Assembly (NCBI GenBank): GCA_036501535.1
Contig: DASYAE010000256.1
Span: forward strand, 1 to 52,418
DNA from: DASYAE01 sp036501535
GTDB taxonomy: Bacteria > Actinomycetota > Actinomycetes > Streptomycetales > Catenulisporaceae
Length of the DNA: 52,418 bases
Direction: 5' to 3'
Below, piece by piece: positions 24,831 through 33,181 of this stretch; within the stretch, counting starts at the first letter, position 1; each line of letters opens with the position of its first letter. Made by a program: the position numbers and the translations under genes. The notes beneath the pieces were generated by a model that saw only the letters and a program-made list of their open reading frames with translations, had not been told where the DNA came from and ran no database searches.

Positions 24831-25148
24831 CTGGACAGACGCCTGTATCAGTACTGCCAATCGGCCGGGATGTCAGGCGCACCCGGTCCCGGTAACGATC
24901 GTTATTTGTTCGTGGATCGGGGATGCGGCAACAAGGTCCAGCCAGGCCCCGTCATGGAGATTGTGACAACCACGTGGACGCCGCGATCCAATGTCACACC
25001 GAGCTGGGCCCATACATACGACGAGGTTGTGGACCTGCACGGCCCGCTGCTGACGGCGGCGGTCGGCCGGCGCCTGGGCGGGGTGTGGACCCCAACGCAC
25101 GGCCGGATCATGTTGAGATGGTCGCATTCCAGCGATCTCGCGTCAGCG
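24831..25148. other. Intergenic stretch between convergent PKS and FAD oxidoreductase
   Basis: About 320 bases with no gene I can support. It contains a perfect 12-bp palindrome TAACGATCGTTA (24893-24904). A plus-strand frame starting near 24954 has some coding-like composition but no ribosome site and runs into the antisense of the oxidoreductase. Confidence 0.5.
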
Positions 25149-26486
25149 CTACGCCGCAGGCTCGGTTCGGCGGCGCAAAGCGTTGGCGCCGACCCTTCGC
25201 AGGATGTCCGGCTGGCGAAGCCGGTCCGGCGTGGCCGTCATGTTGACGACTTCCAGGAAGGTGCGGTGCACCACCTGGTCCGTGACAGTGGCGGACTGCA
25301 CTGCCTCACCGAAGCCTCGGCGCAGGCGCCAGCCGAACGGCTTCGGGGCGTTGACGTGCGGCAGGTAGCAGTCCTGCGCCGCGTTGAAACGCCATGCGTT
25401 GCTTACCACCTCGCCGACCCGTCGGAAGTAAGGGTACGCAGGGCTGTCCACTGCATCCGGCTCGCTCAGCCATTCGCCTAGCGCGACGGCGTCCAGGGCG
25501 GCCACCGAAATTCCCTGGCCGTAGGTCGGATTGAACGAGGCCACCGCGTCGCCTATCGCGACCAGTCCGGCCGGGAACCGGGGCAGTGCGTGGAAGTCGC
25601 GCCGGATGCTGTCCGGGAAGCGGTGCACCCATACCTCGCTGGTCGGCTCGCTTTCGTCGGGCAGCAGCTGTAGTGGGACGGCGGGGTTCGTCCGGCAGCG
25701 CGCCTTGAACTCGTCGATGTCACGTCCCGGGCGGCTGGCGCCGTAGCCGCTGACCAGGGTCAGCCAGCGGTCGCCCTCGATCGGTGTCATCGAGCTGGGC
25801 CCGATGCGCGCCTTGCCGGGCGTGAAGAACGAGTAGGCCGCGACGTGGCCGGCCAGGCGTTGGCCCGGAGTGCGGCGGAAGAGGCAGGTGGCGTAGCCCA
25901 GGTCCAGGGCCATCCGATGCTTTTCCGGGGCCTGATATCCGTGCTGGCCGAGCCAGTCGCCGAGCCGGCTGGACCGTCCGGTGGCGTCCACAACGAGGTC
26001 GGCCGGATACCGTATGGCGTCCGTCGCTCCCGGCGGGCGGACCAGCGCGCCGTCGATTCGGTCGCCGGTCGCGGTGAGCCCGGTCGCCGTGCCCTTGACC
26101 AGGGCCACGTTCGACAGGGCGAGCACCCGGCGCCGGATGTGCCACTCCAGGAACGGGCGCGACACGCTCAGCACGCTGCCGCCGGGCACCGGGACCTTGG
26201 GCCGGCCGTTGAGGAACCACTGCGCGCCGCCCGGGCCGCTGTTGATCAGCTGGCCGCCCTCGCGCACCATCTGGCGCAGGATCCCGGGCAGCAGCTGCTC
26301 GATGATCGTGCGGCCCTTGCCGAGCAGGTTGTGGGCCTGGCTGCTGTGCGGTGCGCCGCGGCGGATCGCCGGCGCGTCCTCCAGGAGGTCCGGCTCCACG
26401 ATCCACACCTCGTCGGCGTGGTCGGCCAGGACGCGGGCCGCGATCATGCCGGCGATGCTGCCGCCGAGGACGAGGGCCGTCTTCAT
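25149..26486 (-). CDS. FAD-dependent oxidoreductase / monooxygenase
   Basis: A 445-residue flavoprotein. The N-terminal Rossmann motif VLGGSIAGMIAARVLADHADEV binds the FAD ADP part, DLVVDATGRSSRL is the second conserved strand, and AIGDAVASFNPTYGQGISVAALDA is the flavin-binding GD motif. This matches the geranylgeranyl-reductase/hydroxylase-like group often found in natural-product clusters. It probably oxygenates or oxidises a lipophilic substrate, possibly the PKS product; the locus is convergent with the PKS so co-regulation is not shown. ATG at 26486 lacks a strong ribosome site, but the first residues (MKTALVLGGS) fit the family start exactly. Confidence 0.85.
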   Translation of the reverse strand: MKTALVLGGSIAGMIAARVLADHADEVWIVEPDLLEDAPAIRRGAPHSSQAHNLLGKGRTIIEQLLPGILRQMVREGGQLINSGPGGAQWFLNGRPKVPVPGGSVLSVSRPFLEWHIRRRVLALSNVALVKGTATGLTATGDRIDGALVRPPGATDAIRYPADLVVDATGRSSRLGDWLGQHGYQAPEKHRMALDLGYATCLFRRTPGQRLAGHVAAYSFFTPGKARIGPSSMTPIEGDRWLTLVSGYGASRPGRDIDEFKARCRTNPAVPLQLLPDESEPTSEVWVHRFPDSIRRDFHALPRFPAGLVAIGDAVASFNPTYGQGISVAALDAVALGEWLSEPDAVDSPAYPYFRRVGEVVSNAWRFNAAQDCYLPHVNAPKPFGWRLRRGFGEAVQSATVTDQVVHRTFLEVVNMTATPDRLRQPDILRRVGANALRRRTEPAA

Positions 26487-26735
26487 CGGTTACCGACAGC
26501 CGGCGCGTCGAGTGACACAGCCCACGAATTCCCTACGAGACGCGTTCGTCATCGTCTGTCCGCCTCCGCGCAGCTCGGCTTGTCGGGTTGCCCCATTCGA
26601 CGTTATCGGGCGGGCAGCACGACGGCCTCGAGCGGCGCTATAAGCGTGGCCGCGTCGCGCAATCGTCATGGCGTCGGGTGCATCGCATCGGTGAATACGA
26701 CGCACACGCCGCTGCGCCGCCCTACGCTTATTGTT

Positions 26736-28490
26736 GTGACACAGACTGCTGCTGACGGGGTGGTGGGCAGCCGATATAGGTTGCTTCGGCTGGTTGGCGA
26801 GGGCGGCATGGGCCGCGTGTGGCACGCCCGGGACGAGACGCTCGACCGGGACGTCGCGCTCAAGGAGGTCACCCTTCCGGCCGGGATCGGTACGGCCGGC
26901 CGCAAGCGCCTTGCGGAGCGGATCAAGCGCGAGGCGCGGCTGGTGGCCCGGCTGAACCACCCGGGCATCGTGCGGGTGTACGACATCGTGGGGCACAACG
27001 GCAGTCCGGCGATCGTCATGGAGTTCGTCCCCGGCGAGTCGCTGGCCGTCCGGATCCGGCGGGACGGGCCGATCCCGGCCGCGAGCGCGGTCTCGCTGGC
27101 CGGCCGTCTGCTGGCCGCGCTGCGCCATGCGCACGCGGCGGACATCGTGCACCGTGACCTGAAGCCGGACAACATCCTGTTGAGCGGGAATCGCTGCGTG
27201 CTCACCGACTTCGGCATCGCCCGGTCGCTCGGCGGCGCGGTCTCTACGCTGACTGCGGCTGGGACTCTGATCGGCACGCCGGCGTATCTCGCGCCGGAAC
27301 TGTTGGAAGGTCAGGAGGCGACGGCGGCGGCTGACCTGTGGTCGCTCGGGGCGACCCTGTTCGCTGCTGTGGAGGGCACTCCCCCGTTCACCGGCGCGAC
27401 GATGGAAGCGCTGTTCTCGTCGGTGCTGGCCGACCCGGTTCCGCCCGCGCCGCACGCCGGACCGCTGACCGGTCTGCTGCAGGCGCTGCTGGTGAAGGAC
27501 CCGGCCAAGCGCGGCACCATTCAGTCGGCTACCGCTCTTATCGGGACAAGTTCGGTACAGTCGCCGGATAACGGCGGGGTGATTAAGCGCGGATTAGGCG
27601 CTGCCAACGGGTTCATCGGCGGCCGAGCGGTTGAGCCCTGGTCTGCGCCTGCGCCCGCGCCCGAGTTGGTGGGCACTGATCCACTGGTGCCGATCGCGGT
27701 TATGGAGCCAGCGGCACCGGCGATCGCAGTGCTCGCGCCGACCAAGGTCGAGATCCCGGCTCCGCTTGGCGCGACGCTCGTCGAACTGCCGCCACCGGCG
27801 CCCGAGGCTCCAGCCGCGCCCGTGGCGAAAAAGGCGCCGCCCGCGCCCGCAGCACCCGTCGTGCCTCAGACTCCGCCGAGACCGCGCCCCGCCCGGAAGC
27901 CGATCCTGAACCGGCGCCGCGTGCTTGCCCTGGTCAGCGTCACCCTGCGGCTCCTGGCCTACTACAGCACCCGGCTGTGCCTGATCGCGGCGGGCGTCTT
28001 CGGCGGGCTGTACGCCTTCGAGCCCTTCGTCGTGCTGCACAACGCATCAACGTGTCAGATGACGTATCTCAACGTGCAATGCGCGAGCCGCGGCCCCGGC
28101 CAGACCGCACTGATCGACGCCTGGAACAACACCCCTCTGTGCTGGGCTCCCGCCGCGGTGCTGATGGCGCTCGGCCTCGCCGCCTTCGCCACCGTGCTGA
28201 TGCCGCCGGACCGCGGGACCGCGCTCGCGCGCTGCGCCATCGTCTTCGGGCTGGCCTGCACGCTCGATCTGATCGGCCGGGCGGCCCAGTGGGTGCTGTT
28301 CCTCAACGGCGACCAGAGCCACTGGCCGGCCACCCCGCAGCCCGGCGCCGGCTGCTACATGGGCGTCGCGGCGGCCGCGCTGTCCTTCCTCAGCGGCGTC
28401 GCCATGCTGGCTGCGACCCGGTGGGGCGAGCGGGCGGCGAAGCGGTCCAGGGCCGAGGCGCCCAGTCCTCAGATCTTCGTGAGGCTGTAG
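26736..28490 (+). CDS. Serine/threonine protein kinase with four-helix membrane domain
   Basis: A 584-residue protein. The kinase domain spans about 10-270: Gly loop GEGGMGRVW, Lys43 in VALKEV, HRDLKPDN with catalytic Asp141, DFG in LTDFGIARS, and APELLEG. A Pro/Ala-rich linker (about 290-390) leads to four predicted membrane helices (about 395-430, 468-490, 498-525, 539-562) with cysteines in the outer loops (STCQ, VQCA, GAGCYMG). The usual bacterial layout is one helix plus PASTA or another sensor, so the multi-helix C terminus is uncommon. The GTG at 26736 sits about 7 bases after TACGCT (26723-26728) without a Shine-Dalgarno, suggesting a leaderless mRNA; GTG at 26760 is an alternative. 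Confidence 0.88.
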   Translation: MTQTAADGVVGSRYRLLRLVGEGGMGRVWHARDETLDRDVALKEVTLPAGIGTAGRKRLAERIKREARLVARLNHPGIVRVYDIVGHNGSPAIVMEFVPGESLAVRIRRDGPIPAASAVSLAGRLLAALRHAHAADIVHRDLKPDNILLSGNRCVLTDFGIARSLGGAVSTLTAAGTLIGTPAYLAPELLEGQEATAAADLWSLGATLFAAVEGTPPFTGATMEALFSSVLADPVPPAPHAGPLTGLLQALLVKDPAKRGTIQSATALIGTSSVQSPDNGGVIKRGLGAANGFIGGRAVEPWSAPAPAPELVGTDPLVPIAVMEPAAPAIAVLAPTKVEIPAPLGATLVELPPPAPEAPAAPVAKKAPPAPAAPVVPQTPPRPRPARKPILNRRRVLALVSVTLRLLAYYSTRLCLIAAGVFGGLYAFEPFVVLHNASTCQMTYLNVQCASRGPGQTALIDAWNNTPLCWAPAAVLMALGLAAFATVLMPPDRGTALARCAIVFGLACTLDLIGRAAQWVLFLNGDQSHWPATPQPGAGCYMGVAAAALSFLSGVAMLAATRWGERAAKRSRAEAPSPQIFVRL

Positions 28491-28609
28491 TCGCGATCGC
28501 ACCCTCGTAGGACAGTGTCACCATGAGGCACATGGCCGAGGACTGAAGCCTTACCGGCGTCGGTGACAGGCCTTGTTGGCGACGCGCCACCTGCCGTCGA
28601 CCTCGACGA

Positions 28610-28664
28610 GAAGGCGCCGGGCGATCAAGGTGCTGCTTCAGCCGTGACCCCGCCCGGCGCCTTC
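28610..28664. terminator. Inverted repeat between convergent kinase and reductase genes
   Basis: 13-bp perfect arms (28610-28622 and 28652-28664) with a 29-base loop. The right arm overlaps the stop codon of the minus-strand reductase and the structure lies 120 bp beyond the kinase stop. It could terminate transcription from both sides; the long loop makes this less certain. Confidence 0.5.
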
Positions 28665-29217
28665 AGTCTGTCTTCGAACTCTGCCGAACAACGCGATAGT
28701 CGACGAGCTGATAGCCGGCCGGCGAGATCTCGCCCCGGATCACCTCGAGCTGAATCGACGGCAGGCCGTCCAGCAGCCGTCGTCCGCGGCCGGCGATCCT
28801 CGGCGCTATCACGAGCCTGAGCTCGTCGAGGACGTCGGCGGCGAGCAGCGCCTGCACGACCGAGATGCTCGCGTGGACGCCGACATCGCCGCCCTGCTGC
28901 TGCTTGAGGTCCCGGACGAACTCGACCAGCCCGCCGTCGATCGCCGTCGCATTGGCCCAATCGAGGTCGAGGGGCGTCGATGTCGCGACATGCTTCGGGA
29001 CCGTGTTGATGAAGTCAGCGAACGGCTGGATCTTGCTGCTCGGCCAGAACTGCGCCCAGTCGGCGTAGCTGCGGCGGCCGAGCACGACTGCGTCCTGGGT
29101 CCCGATCACGGCGCCGAGGTTGGCGTCCATGGCCTCGTCCCACTCGGTGACGAAGCCGTCCGGGTCCTCGGCGACCCCGTCCAGGGACAACAGCTCGTAC
29201 GCGACGATCTTTCGCAT
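28663..29217 (-). CDS. RibD C-terminal / DHFR-like reductase
   Basis: A 184-residue stand-alone reductase-fold protein. It opens with MRKIVAYELLSLDGVAEDPD and carries VVLGRRSYADWAQFWP, VGVHASISVVQALLAADVLDELRLVIAPRIAGRGRRL, all typical of the family that reduces pteridine- or riboflavin-like substrates or serves unknown ones. ATG at 29217 is preferred over GTG 29226 because the GGAGG ribosome site sits 7 bases upstream of the ATG and would overlap the GTG. It is distantly similar to the protein at 12184 but is not in an ArsR operon here. Confidence 0.85.
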   Translation of the reverse strand: MRKIVAYELLSLDGVAEDPDGFVTEWDEAMDANLGAVIGTQDAVVLGRRSYADWAQFWPSSKIQPFADFINTVPKHVATSTPLDLDWANATAIDGGLVEFVRDLKQQQGGDVGVHASISVVQALLAADVLDELRLVIAPRIAGRGRRLLDGLPSIQLEVIRGEISPAGYQLVDYRVVRQSSKTD

Positions 29218-29368
29218 GTCCTGCACCTCCGATTGGCCTCGATGCTATCCGGCTACCTCCTTGACTGATCACACCGCCGAAACTAATCGCCGCGACGCGT
29301 CCGCGGTGTACTCCACTCGTTGAACCGGTCCGGTTGACAAATCCGTTCCATGGGTGGGTGATGCGAAG

Positions 29369-30817
29369 ATGGAAGGTAGGAGTACTGATTCACGGCACAC
29401 CGGACCCACCCGGCGTGCGTTCTTGACCGCCTCGGCCGCCACTGCGGTCGCGGCGGCACCACTGGCCGTGGGGACGGCGGCGTACGCCGCCGCAAGTCCC
29501 GGTGCGTCCTCGTTGAACCGCCAGGAACCAGATGACGCGCTGAAGGCCCTGCTGCGCCAGATCGACCCGGACCGGCTGCACGCCACCGTGCTGCGGCTGA
29601 CCCAGTTCGGCACCCGGCACACCGCCTCCAGCCAGACCGACCCGGTGCGCGGCATCGGCGCGGCCACCGACTGGGTGATCGCACAGATGGAGGCGATCGC
29701 GGCCACCTCGAACGGCGCAATGACCGTGCAGCGGCAGACGTTCGTCCAGCCGGTCTCCTCGCGCATACCGGTTCCCACCACGATCACCAACTGCATAGCC
29801 ACGCTGCAGGGCACCGCCTCCCCTGAGCGGTTCTACGTCATCACCGGGCACCTGGACTCCCGGGTGACCGACGTGCTCGACTTCACCAGCGACGCCCCCG
29901 GCGCCGACGACGATGGCTCGGGCGTGGCCGTCGTGCTCGAACTCGCCCGGCTCTTCGCCGGTCACCAGTTCCCCGGCACGGTGGTGTTCGCGACGGTCGC
30001 CGGCGAGGAGCAGGGGCTCTACGGCTCGGCCTTCATGGCGCAGCAGATGAGCGCGGCCGGCGCCGACGTGCAGGGCATGTTCAGCAACGACATCGTCGGG
30101 GCGAGCCAGGCCTGGGACGGCACCCAGCCGGACCCGCACGGCCTGCGGCTGTTCGTGGAGGGGATCCCGACCGCGGCGACCGCGTCGGACATCGCCACCA
30201 TGCAATCGGTCGGCGGCGAGAACGACGGCGCGACCCACCAGCTGGCCCGGTTCGTCGCGGCGTCCGCCCCGGCCGACCTGACCGGGATCGACGTCCGGGT
30301 GGTCTGGCGCCGGGACCGCTACCTGCGCGGCAGCGACCACATCTCGTTCCAGCAGCAGGGATACCCGGCGGCCAGGTTCACCGAGCCGCGCGAGAACTTC
30401 GACCACGAGCACCAGAACACCCAGGTCGTCGACGGCGTGCAGTTCGGCGACCTGATCGAGTTCGTCGACTTCGACTACATGGCCCGGGTGGCGAAGGTGA
30501 ACGGCGCGGCGCTGTGGGCGCTGGCCACGGCGCCGAGCACGCCGAAGGGCCTGGAGATCCACACGACACCGCCGGGCACGCTGTCCGGCACCAATCTCAC
30601 CATGCTGAGCTGGACCGCCAACCCCGAGGCCGACCTGGTCGGGTACGAGGTCGTCATGCGGGAGACCACCGCGGCCGACTGGACCTCCGCGATCGACGTC
30701 GGCAACGTCACCGCGGTCACGCTCGACATCGCGAAGGACAACGTGCAGTTCGGAATCCGGGCGGTCGACAAGGCCGGCCACCGCAGCCCCGTCGCCTTCC
30801 CGCAGGTGGCCGCCTGA
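29369..30817 (+). CDS. Tat-exported M28-family zinc aminopeptidase
   Basis: A 482-residue precursor with a twin-Arg signal (TRRAFLTASAA) and hydrophobic core ending AAYAAAS near residue 40. The catalytic domain shows the M28 two-zinc set: GHLDS (His161), GADDDGSGVA, GEEQGLYGS and the NDIVG segment; a later His lies in RGSDHISFQQ. It should trim N-terminal residues from peptides outside the cell. A fibronectin type III-like domain closes the protein (about 390-482). I choose ATG 29369 because GGTGA lies 7 bases upstream; GTG 29354 is the alternative. Followed by a strong bidirectional terminator. Confidence 0.9.
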   Translation: MEGRSTDSRHTGPTRRAFLTASAATAVAAAPLAVGTAAYAAASPGASSLNRQEPDDALKALLRQIDPDRLHATVLRLTQFGTRHTASSQTDPVRGIGAATDWVIAQMEAIAATSNGAMTVQRQTFVQPVSSRIPVPTTITNCIATLQGTASPERFYVITGHLDSRVTDVLDFTSDAPGADDDGSGVAVVLELARLFAGHQFPGTVVFATVAGEEQGLYGSAFMAQQMSAAGADVQGMFSNDIVGASQAWDGTQPDPHGLRLFVEGIPTAATASDIATMQSVGGENDGATHQLARFVAASAPADLTGIDVRVVWRRDRYLRGSDHISFQQQGYPAARFTEPRENFDHEHQNTQVVDGVQFGDLIEFVDFDYMARVAKVNGAALWALATAPSTPKGLEIHTTPPGTLSGTNLTMLSWTANPEADLVGYEVVMRETTAADWTSAIDVGNVTAVTLDIAKDNVQFGIRAVDKAGHRSPVAFPQVAA

Positions 30818-30857
30818 AGCAGGGTCCGTTGAGACAGGGTACGTATGTGCGAGCTCT

Positions 30858-30896
30858 CCGGTAGGTGAGTCGTCGGCGCGACGACTCGCCTACCGG
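30858..30896. terminator. Bidirectional hairpin terminator
   Basis: An 18-bp stem (30858-30875 with 30879-30896) with one G-U pair and a 3-base loop, placed between the convergent peptidase and lactonase genes, 40 bp and 29 bp from their stops. Confidence 0.85.
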
Positions 30897-30924
30897 ACCG
30901 GACCGGATCGCAGGTCCCTCAACG

Positions 30925-31782
30925 TCACGGCCGAGCGGTGCCCGGCACGTCGACCGGCAGGGCGAGGATCTCTCCTGTGCGCGGGCCCTCGGTCAGCCGG
31001 GCGAGGTTGACGTGCACGCCGTCGGCCAGGTGCCACTCTGCGGTGCAGATGAACAGCGTCCGCCGGTCCGGGCCGCCGAGCATGAGCGCGAACGGCGCCC
31101 GGTTCTGCGCGAGGTCGACACGTTGCAGGACCTTGCCGCCCTCGGCGACACGGCCGACCGAGAATCCGCCGAGGCCCGTCCAGATCGCGCCCTCGGCGTC
31201 CATGCAGATGCCGTCCGGCCCGATGCCCTCGGCGAACACCCGCCGCCGGGACAGCCCGCCGTCGGCGCCGATGTCGAACGCGGTCAGCCGGCCGGCGAAC
31301 GACTCGGCGGCGATCAGCGTCCGACCGTCGGGGCTGACCGCCATACCGTTGGGGAAGTGGATATCGTCGGCGACCTGCCGCAGCCGGCCGTCCGGCGTGA
31401 TGAGCTTGATGTAGCCCGGCTCGGGCGGCTTGCCGGCGGAGACGAAGCCGTCGAAAACCGCACCATTGACGTAGGTGTTGCCGCGCGCGTCCACGACGAT
31501 CTCGTTCGCCGGCTGCTCCGCGTAGACGGCCGTCGACCCGTCGGGCCCGTGGCTGCGGATCTTGTCGCCGGTCGTCAACAGCGTGCCGTCGGGCAGCCAG
31601 TCGATGGAGTACCCCATCGGATGGCCGGCCGGGTCGCGGGTGACCATGACCTGCGCCGTGCCGTCGAGGTCAGCCGCCACGACCTGCCGGTCGATCCAGT
31701 TGCAGAACCACAGCCGCCCGTCGTGCCATCGCGGAGACTCGGGAATCCCCAGGCCGTCCAGCAGAACCCTCGGTTCGGTCAT
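30925..31782 (-). CDS. SMP-30/gluconolactonase-like beta-propeller protein
   Basis: A 285-residue six-bladed propeller. Family signatures are clear: GIPESPRWHDGRLWFCNW at the start with the metal-binding Glu, HPMGYSIDWLPDGTLL, ANEIVVDARGNTYVN, HFPNGMAVSPDGRTLIAAES and EGIGPDGICMDAEGAIW with catalytic Asn and Asp. Such enzymes hydrolyse sugar lactones; the substrate is not readable from sequence. There is no signal peptide. ATG at 31782 has GGGAGAG upstream. A 12-bp tandem repeat lies about 80 bases upstream. It may belong functionally to the neighbouring LacI-controlled carbohydrate genes but is separated by 133 bp. Confidence 0.88.
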   Translation of the reverse strand: MTEPRVLLDGLGIPESPRWHDGRLWFCNWIDRQVVAADLDGTAQVMVTRDPAGHPMGYSIDWLPDGTLLTTGDKIRSHGPDGSTAVYAEQPANEIVVDARGNTYVNGAVFDGFVSAGKPPEPGYIKLITPDGRLRQVADDIHFPNGMAVSPDGRTLIAAESFAGRLTAFDIGADGGLSRRRVFAEGIGPDGICMDAEGAIWTGLGGFSVGRVAEGGKVLQRVDLAQNRAPFALMLGGPDRRTLFICTAEWHLADGVHVNLARLTEGPRTGEILALPVDVPGTARP

Positions 31783-31858
31783 CGCGCGTCTCTCCCGTCT
31801 GGCCGGCCAGGTCTCGGTTGATCCGGCGGTCTGCTCTCTATACGAACGGACGGCGGCC

Positions 31859-31881
31859 GGATCGACAAAAGGATCGACAAA
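31859..31881 (-). repeat. Tandem TTTGTCGATCC repeat upstream of the lactonase gene
   Basis: Two adjacent copies, GGATCGACAAAA (31859-31870) and GGATCGACAAA (31871-31881), followed by a partial third copy (GGAATCGA). It lies between the PHP hydrolase stop and the lactonase start, 77-99 bases upstream of the latter. It could be a tandem regulator site. Confidence 0.4.
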
Positions 31882-31915
31882 GGAATCGAGACGGGACGGA
31901 GAGTTGCGGTCGCGC

Positions 31916-33181
31916 TCAGCTCGTCAGTGCCATCACCACGCCGTCGTGCGTCTCCAGCCAGTACTTCCCGGGGTCGGCCGGCCATGAGGCGCGGTCCGAG
32001 CGAACCGGGATCGAAGGCCGGCCCGGGCCGGTGAGCACCAGGCCCTCGGCGCCGAGGGCGACCAAGTCGCCGTCCATGCGCAGCAGCACCGGGCCCAGCG
32101 GGTCGGCGGACACAGCGGCGCGGCCCTGTGCCAGGGCGTGGATGATCCCGTCCACGGTCGGCTCCTCTACCAGCAGCCAGGTCGTCGGCTCCCCCGGCTC
32201 GGCGTTGTCCTCGGGGCGGTGGAAGTCGGAACCGCCGATCGCCGTGCTCTGCGACGGCGCGGTGATCCACCAGGCCAGCGGGCCGGCGTGGCGCGGGTAT
32301 GCGCGCCACTCGGAGTGCCAGACCTCTGCCAGCGGCAGGGCCTCGTCTACCGGCTCGCGCCATGAGCAGTCGCCGCCCAGCGGGTGGTTGACCGAGAACA
32401 GCCCGCCGGCGGCGGCCACGCGGCGGCCCCACAGACCCGGGGACTCGCGGAACTCAATCCGCCCGATCGCGCCGAACGCGTTGGCGTGGCCCCGCAGCGA
32501 GGTGACCTCCTGGCCCGGCACCAGGACGATGCCCGCGGACTTCCCGGCCTGCTCCAGGAAGGGATGATGACTGACGGTGTTGTGGTCGGTGACGGCGAGG
32601 TAGTCCAAGCCCCGCGCCGCGGCGACGCGCGCGATCCCCTCCACGCCGAGCACCCCGTCGCTGTGCACGGTGTGGCTGTGCAGGTCCCCGGCGATCCAGC
32701 GCATGCCGGGTGGCGCCGGGAAGCCGCGCGACACTCCGAGACCCTGGGGCCGCAGCGTGCCGGAAGCGTTGCGGGCCGGGTCGAGCAGGGCGTCGATCGG
32801 CGCACCCTGATGTCCGAGGTCCGCCTCGGGCCGGACAGTCGAGACGGTCACAGTCACCCGCCACGCCACCCCGGCCTCGGGCACGCGGTGTAGGCCGAGC
32901 AGCGCCTTCCAGGTGCCCGGCTCCAGCGGGCCGGGCAGGTAACCCGGCGTCGCCGCGTCGGGCAGGATGACGAAGCGGTCGCGCGCGCCGCCGGACCATC
33001 CGCGAAAAGCGCCCTCAGGCCCGAGGCAGCCTAAATCGACCACCGCATCGCCGCTGCGGTCGAATTCGAGCTCGACCGCCACCGCGGCCGCGCCGGGGCC
33101 GACCTCGAAGGCAAGCTCCTGATAGCGGGAGGCGAGGCGGTCCTCGCGGGTCCAGCGGCCGGAGAGGGTGTGTGTACTCAA
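31916..33181 (-). CDS. PHP-domain metallohydrolase, CehA/McbA-like
   Basis: A 421-residue protein. A beta-rich N-terminal part (about 1-180) precedes a PHP metal-dependent hydrolase domain (about 185-400) with the full ligand set: GDLHSHTVHSDG, AVTDHNTVSH, VPGQEVTS with HANAFG, NHPLGGD and GGSDFHRP. Members hydrolyse phosphodiesters or, in CehA, carbamate esters. The TTG start at 33181 overlaps the permease stop (TTGA), so it is the last gene of the binding-protein/permease operon; longer open frames run through the permease and are rejected. This suggests that the imported compound carries a phosphodiester or similar ester that this enzyme cleaves (inference). Confidence 0.82.
   Translation of the reverse strand: MSTHTLSGRWTREDRLASRYQELAFEVGPGAAAVAVELEFDRSGDAVVDLGCLGPEGAFRGWSGGARDRFVILPDAATPGYLPGPLEPGTWKALLGLHRVPEAGVAWRVTVTVSTVRPEADLGHQGAPIDALLDPARNASGTLRPQGLGVSRGFPAPPGMRWIAGDLHSHTVHSDGVLGVEGIARVAAARGLDYLAVTDHNTVSHHPFLEQAGKSAGIVLVPGQEVTSLRGHANAFGAIGRIEFRESPGLWGRRVAAAGGLFSVNHPLGGDCSWREPVDEALPLAEVWHSEWRAYPRHAGPLAWWITAPSQSTAIGGSDFHRPEDNAEPGEPTTWLLVEEPTVDGIIHALAQGRAAVSADPLGPVLLRMDGDLVALGAEGLVLTGPGRPSIPVRSDRASWPADPGKYWLETHDGVVMALTS

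Noticed and set aside
24870..25481. 203-codon plus-strand frame after the PKS
   Set aside because: Overlaps the well-supported FAD oxidoreductase for over half its length, has no ribosome site and no recognisable motif.
29334..29339. TTGACA as -35 of the M28 peptidase promoter
   Set aside because: No matching -10 fits between it and the start codon at usual spacing.
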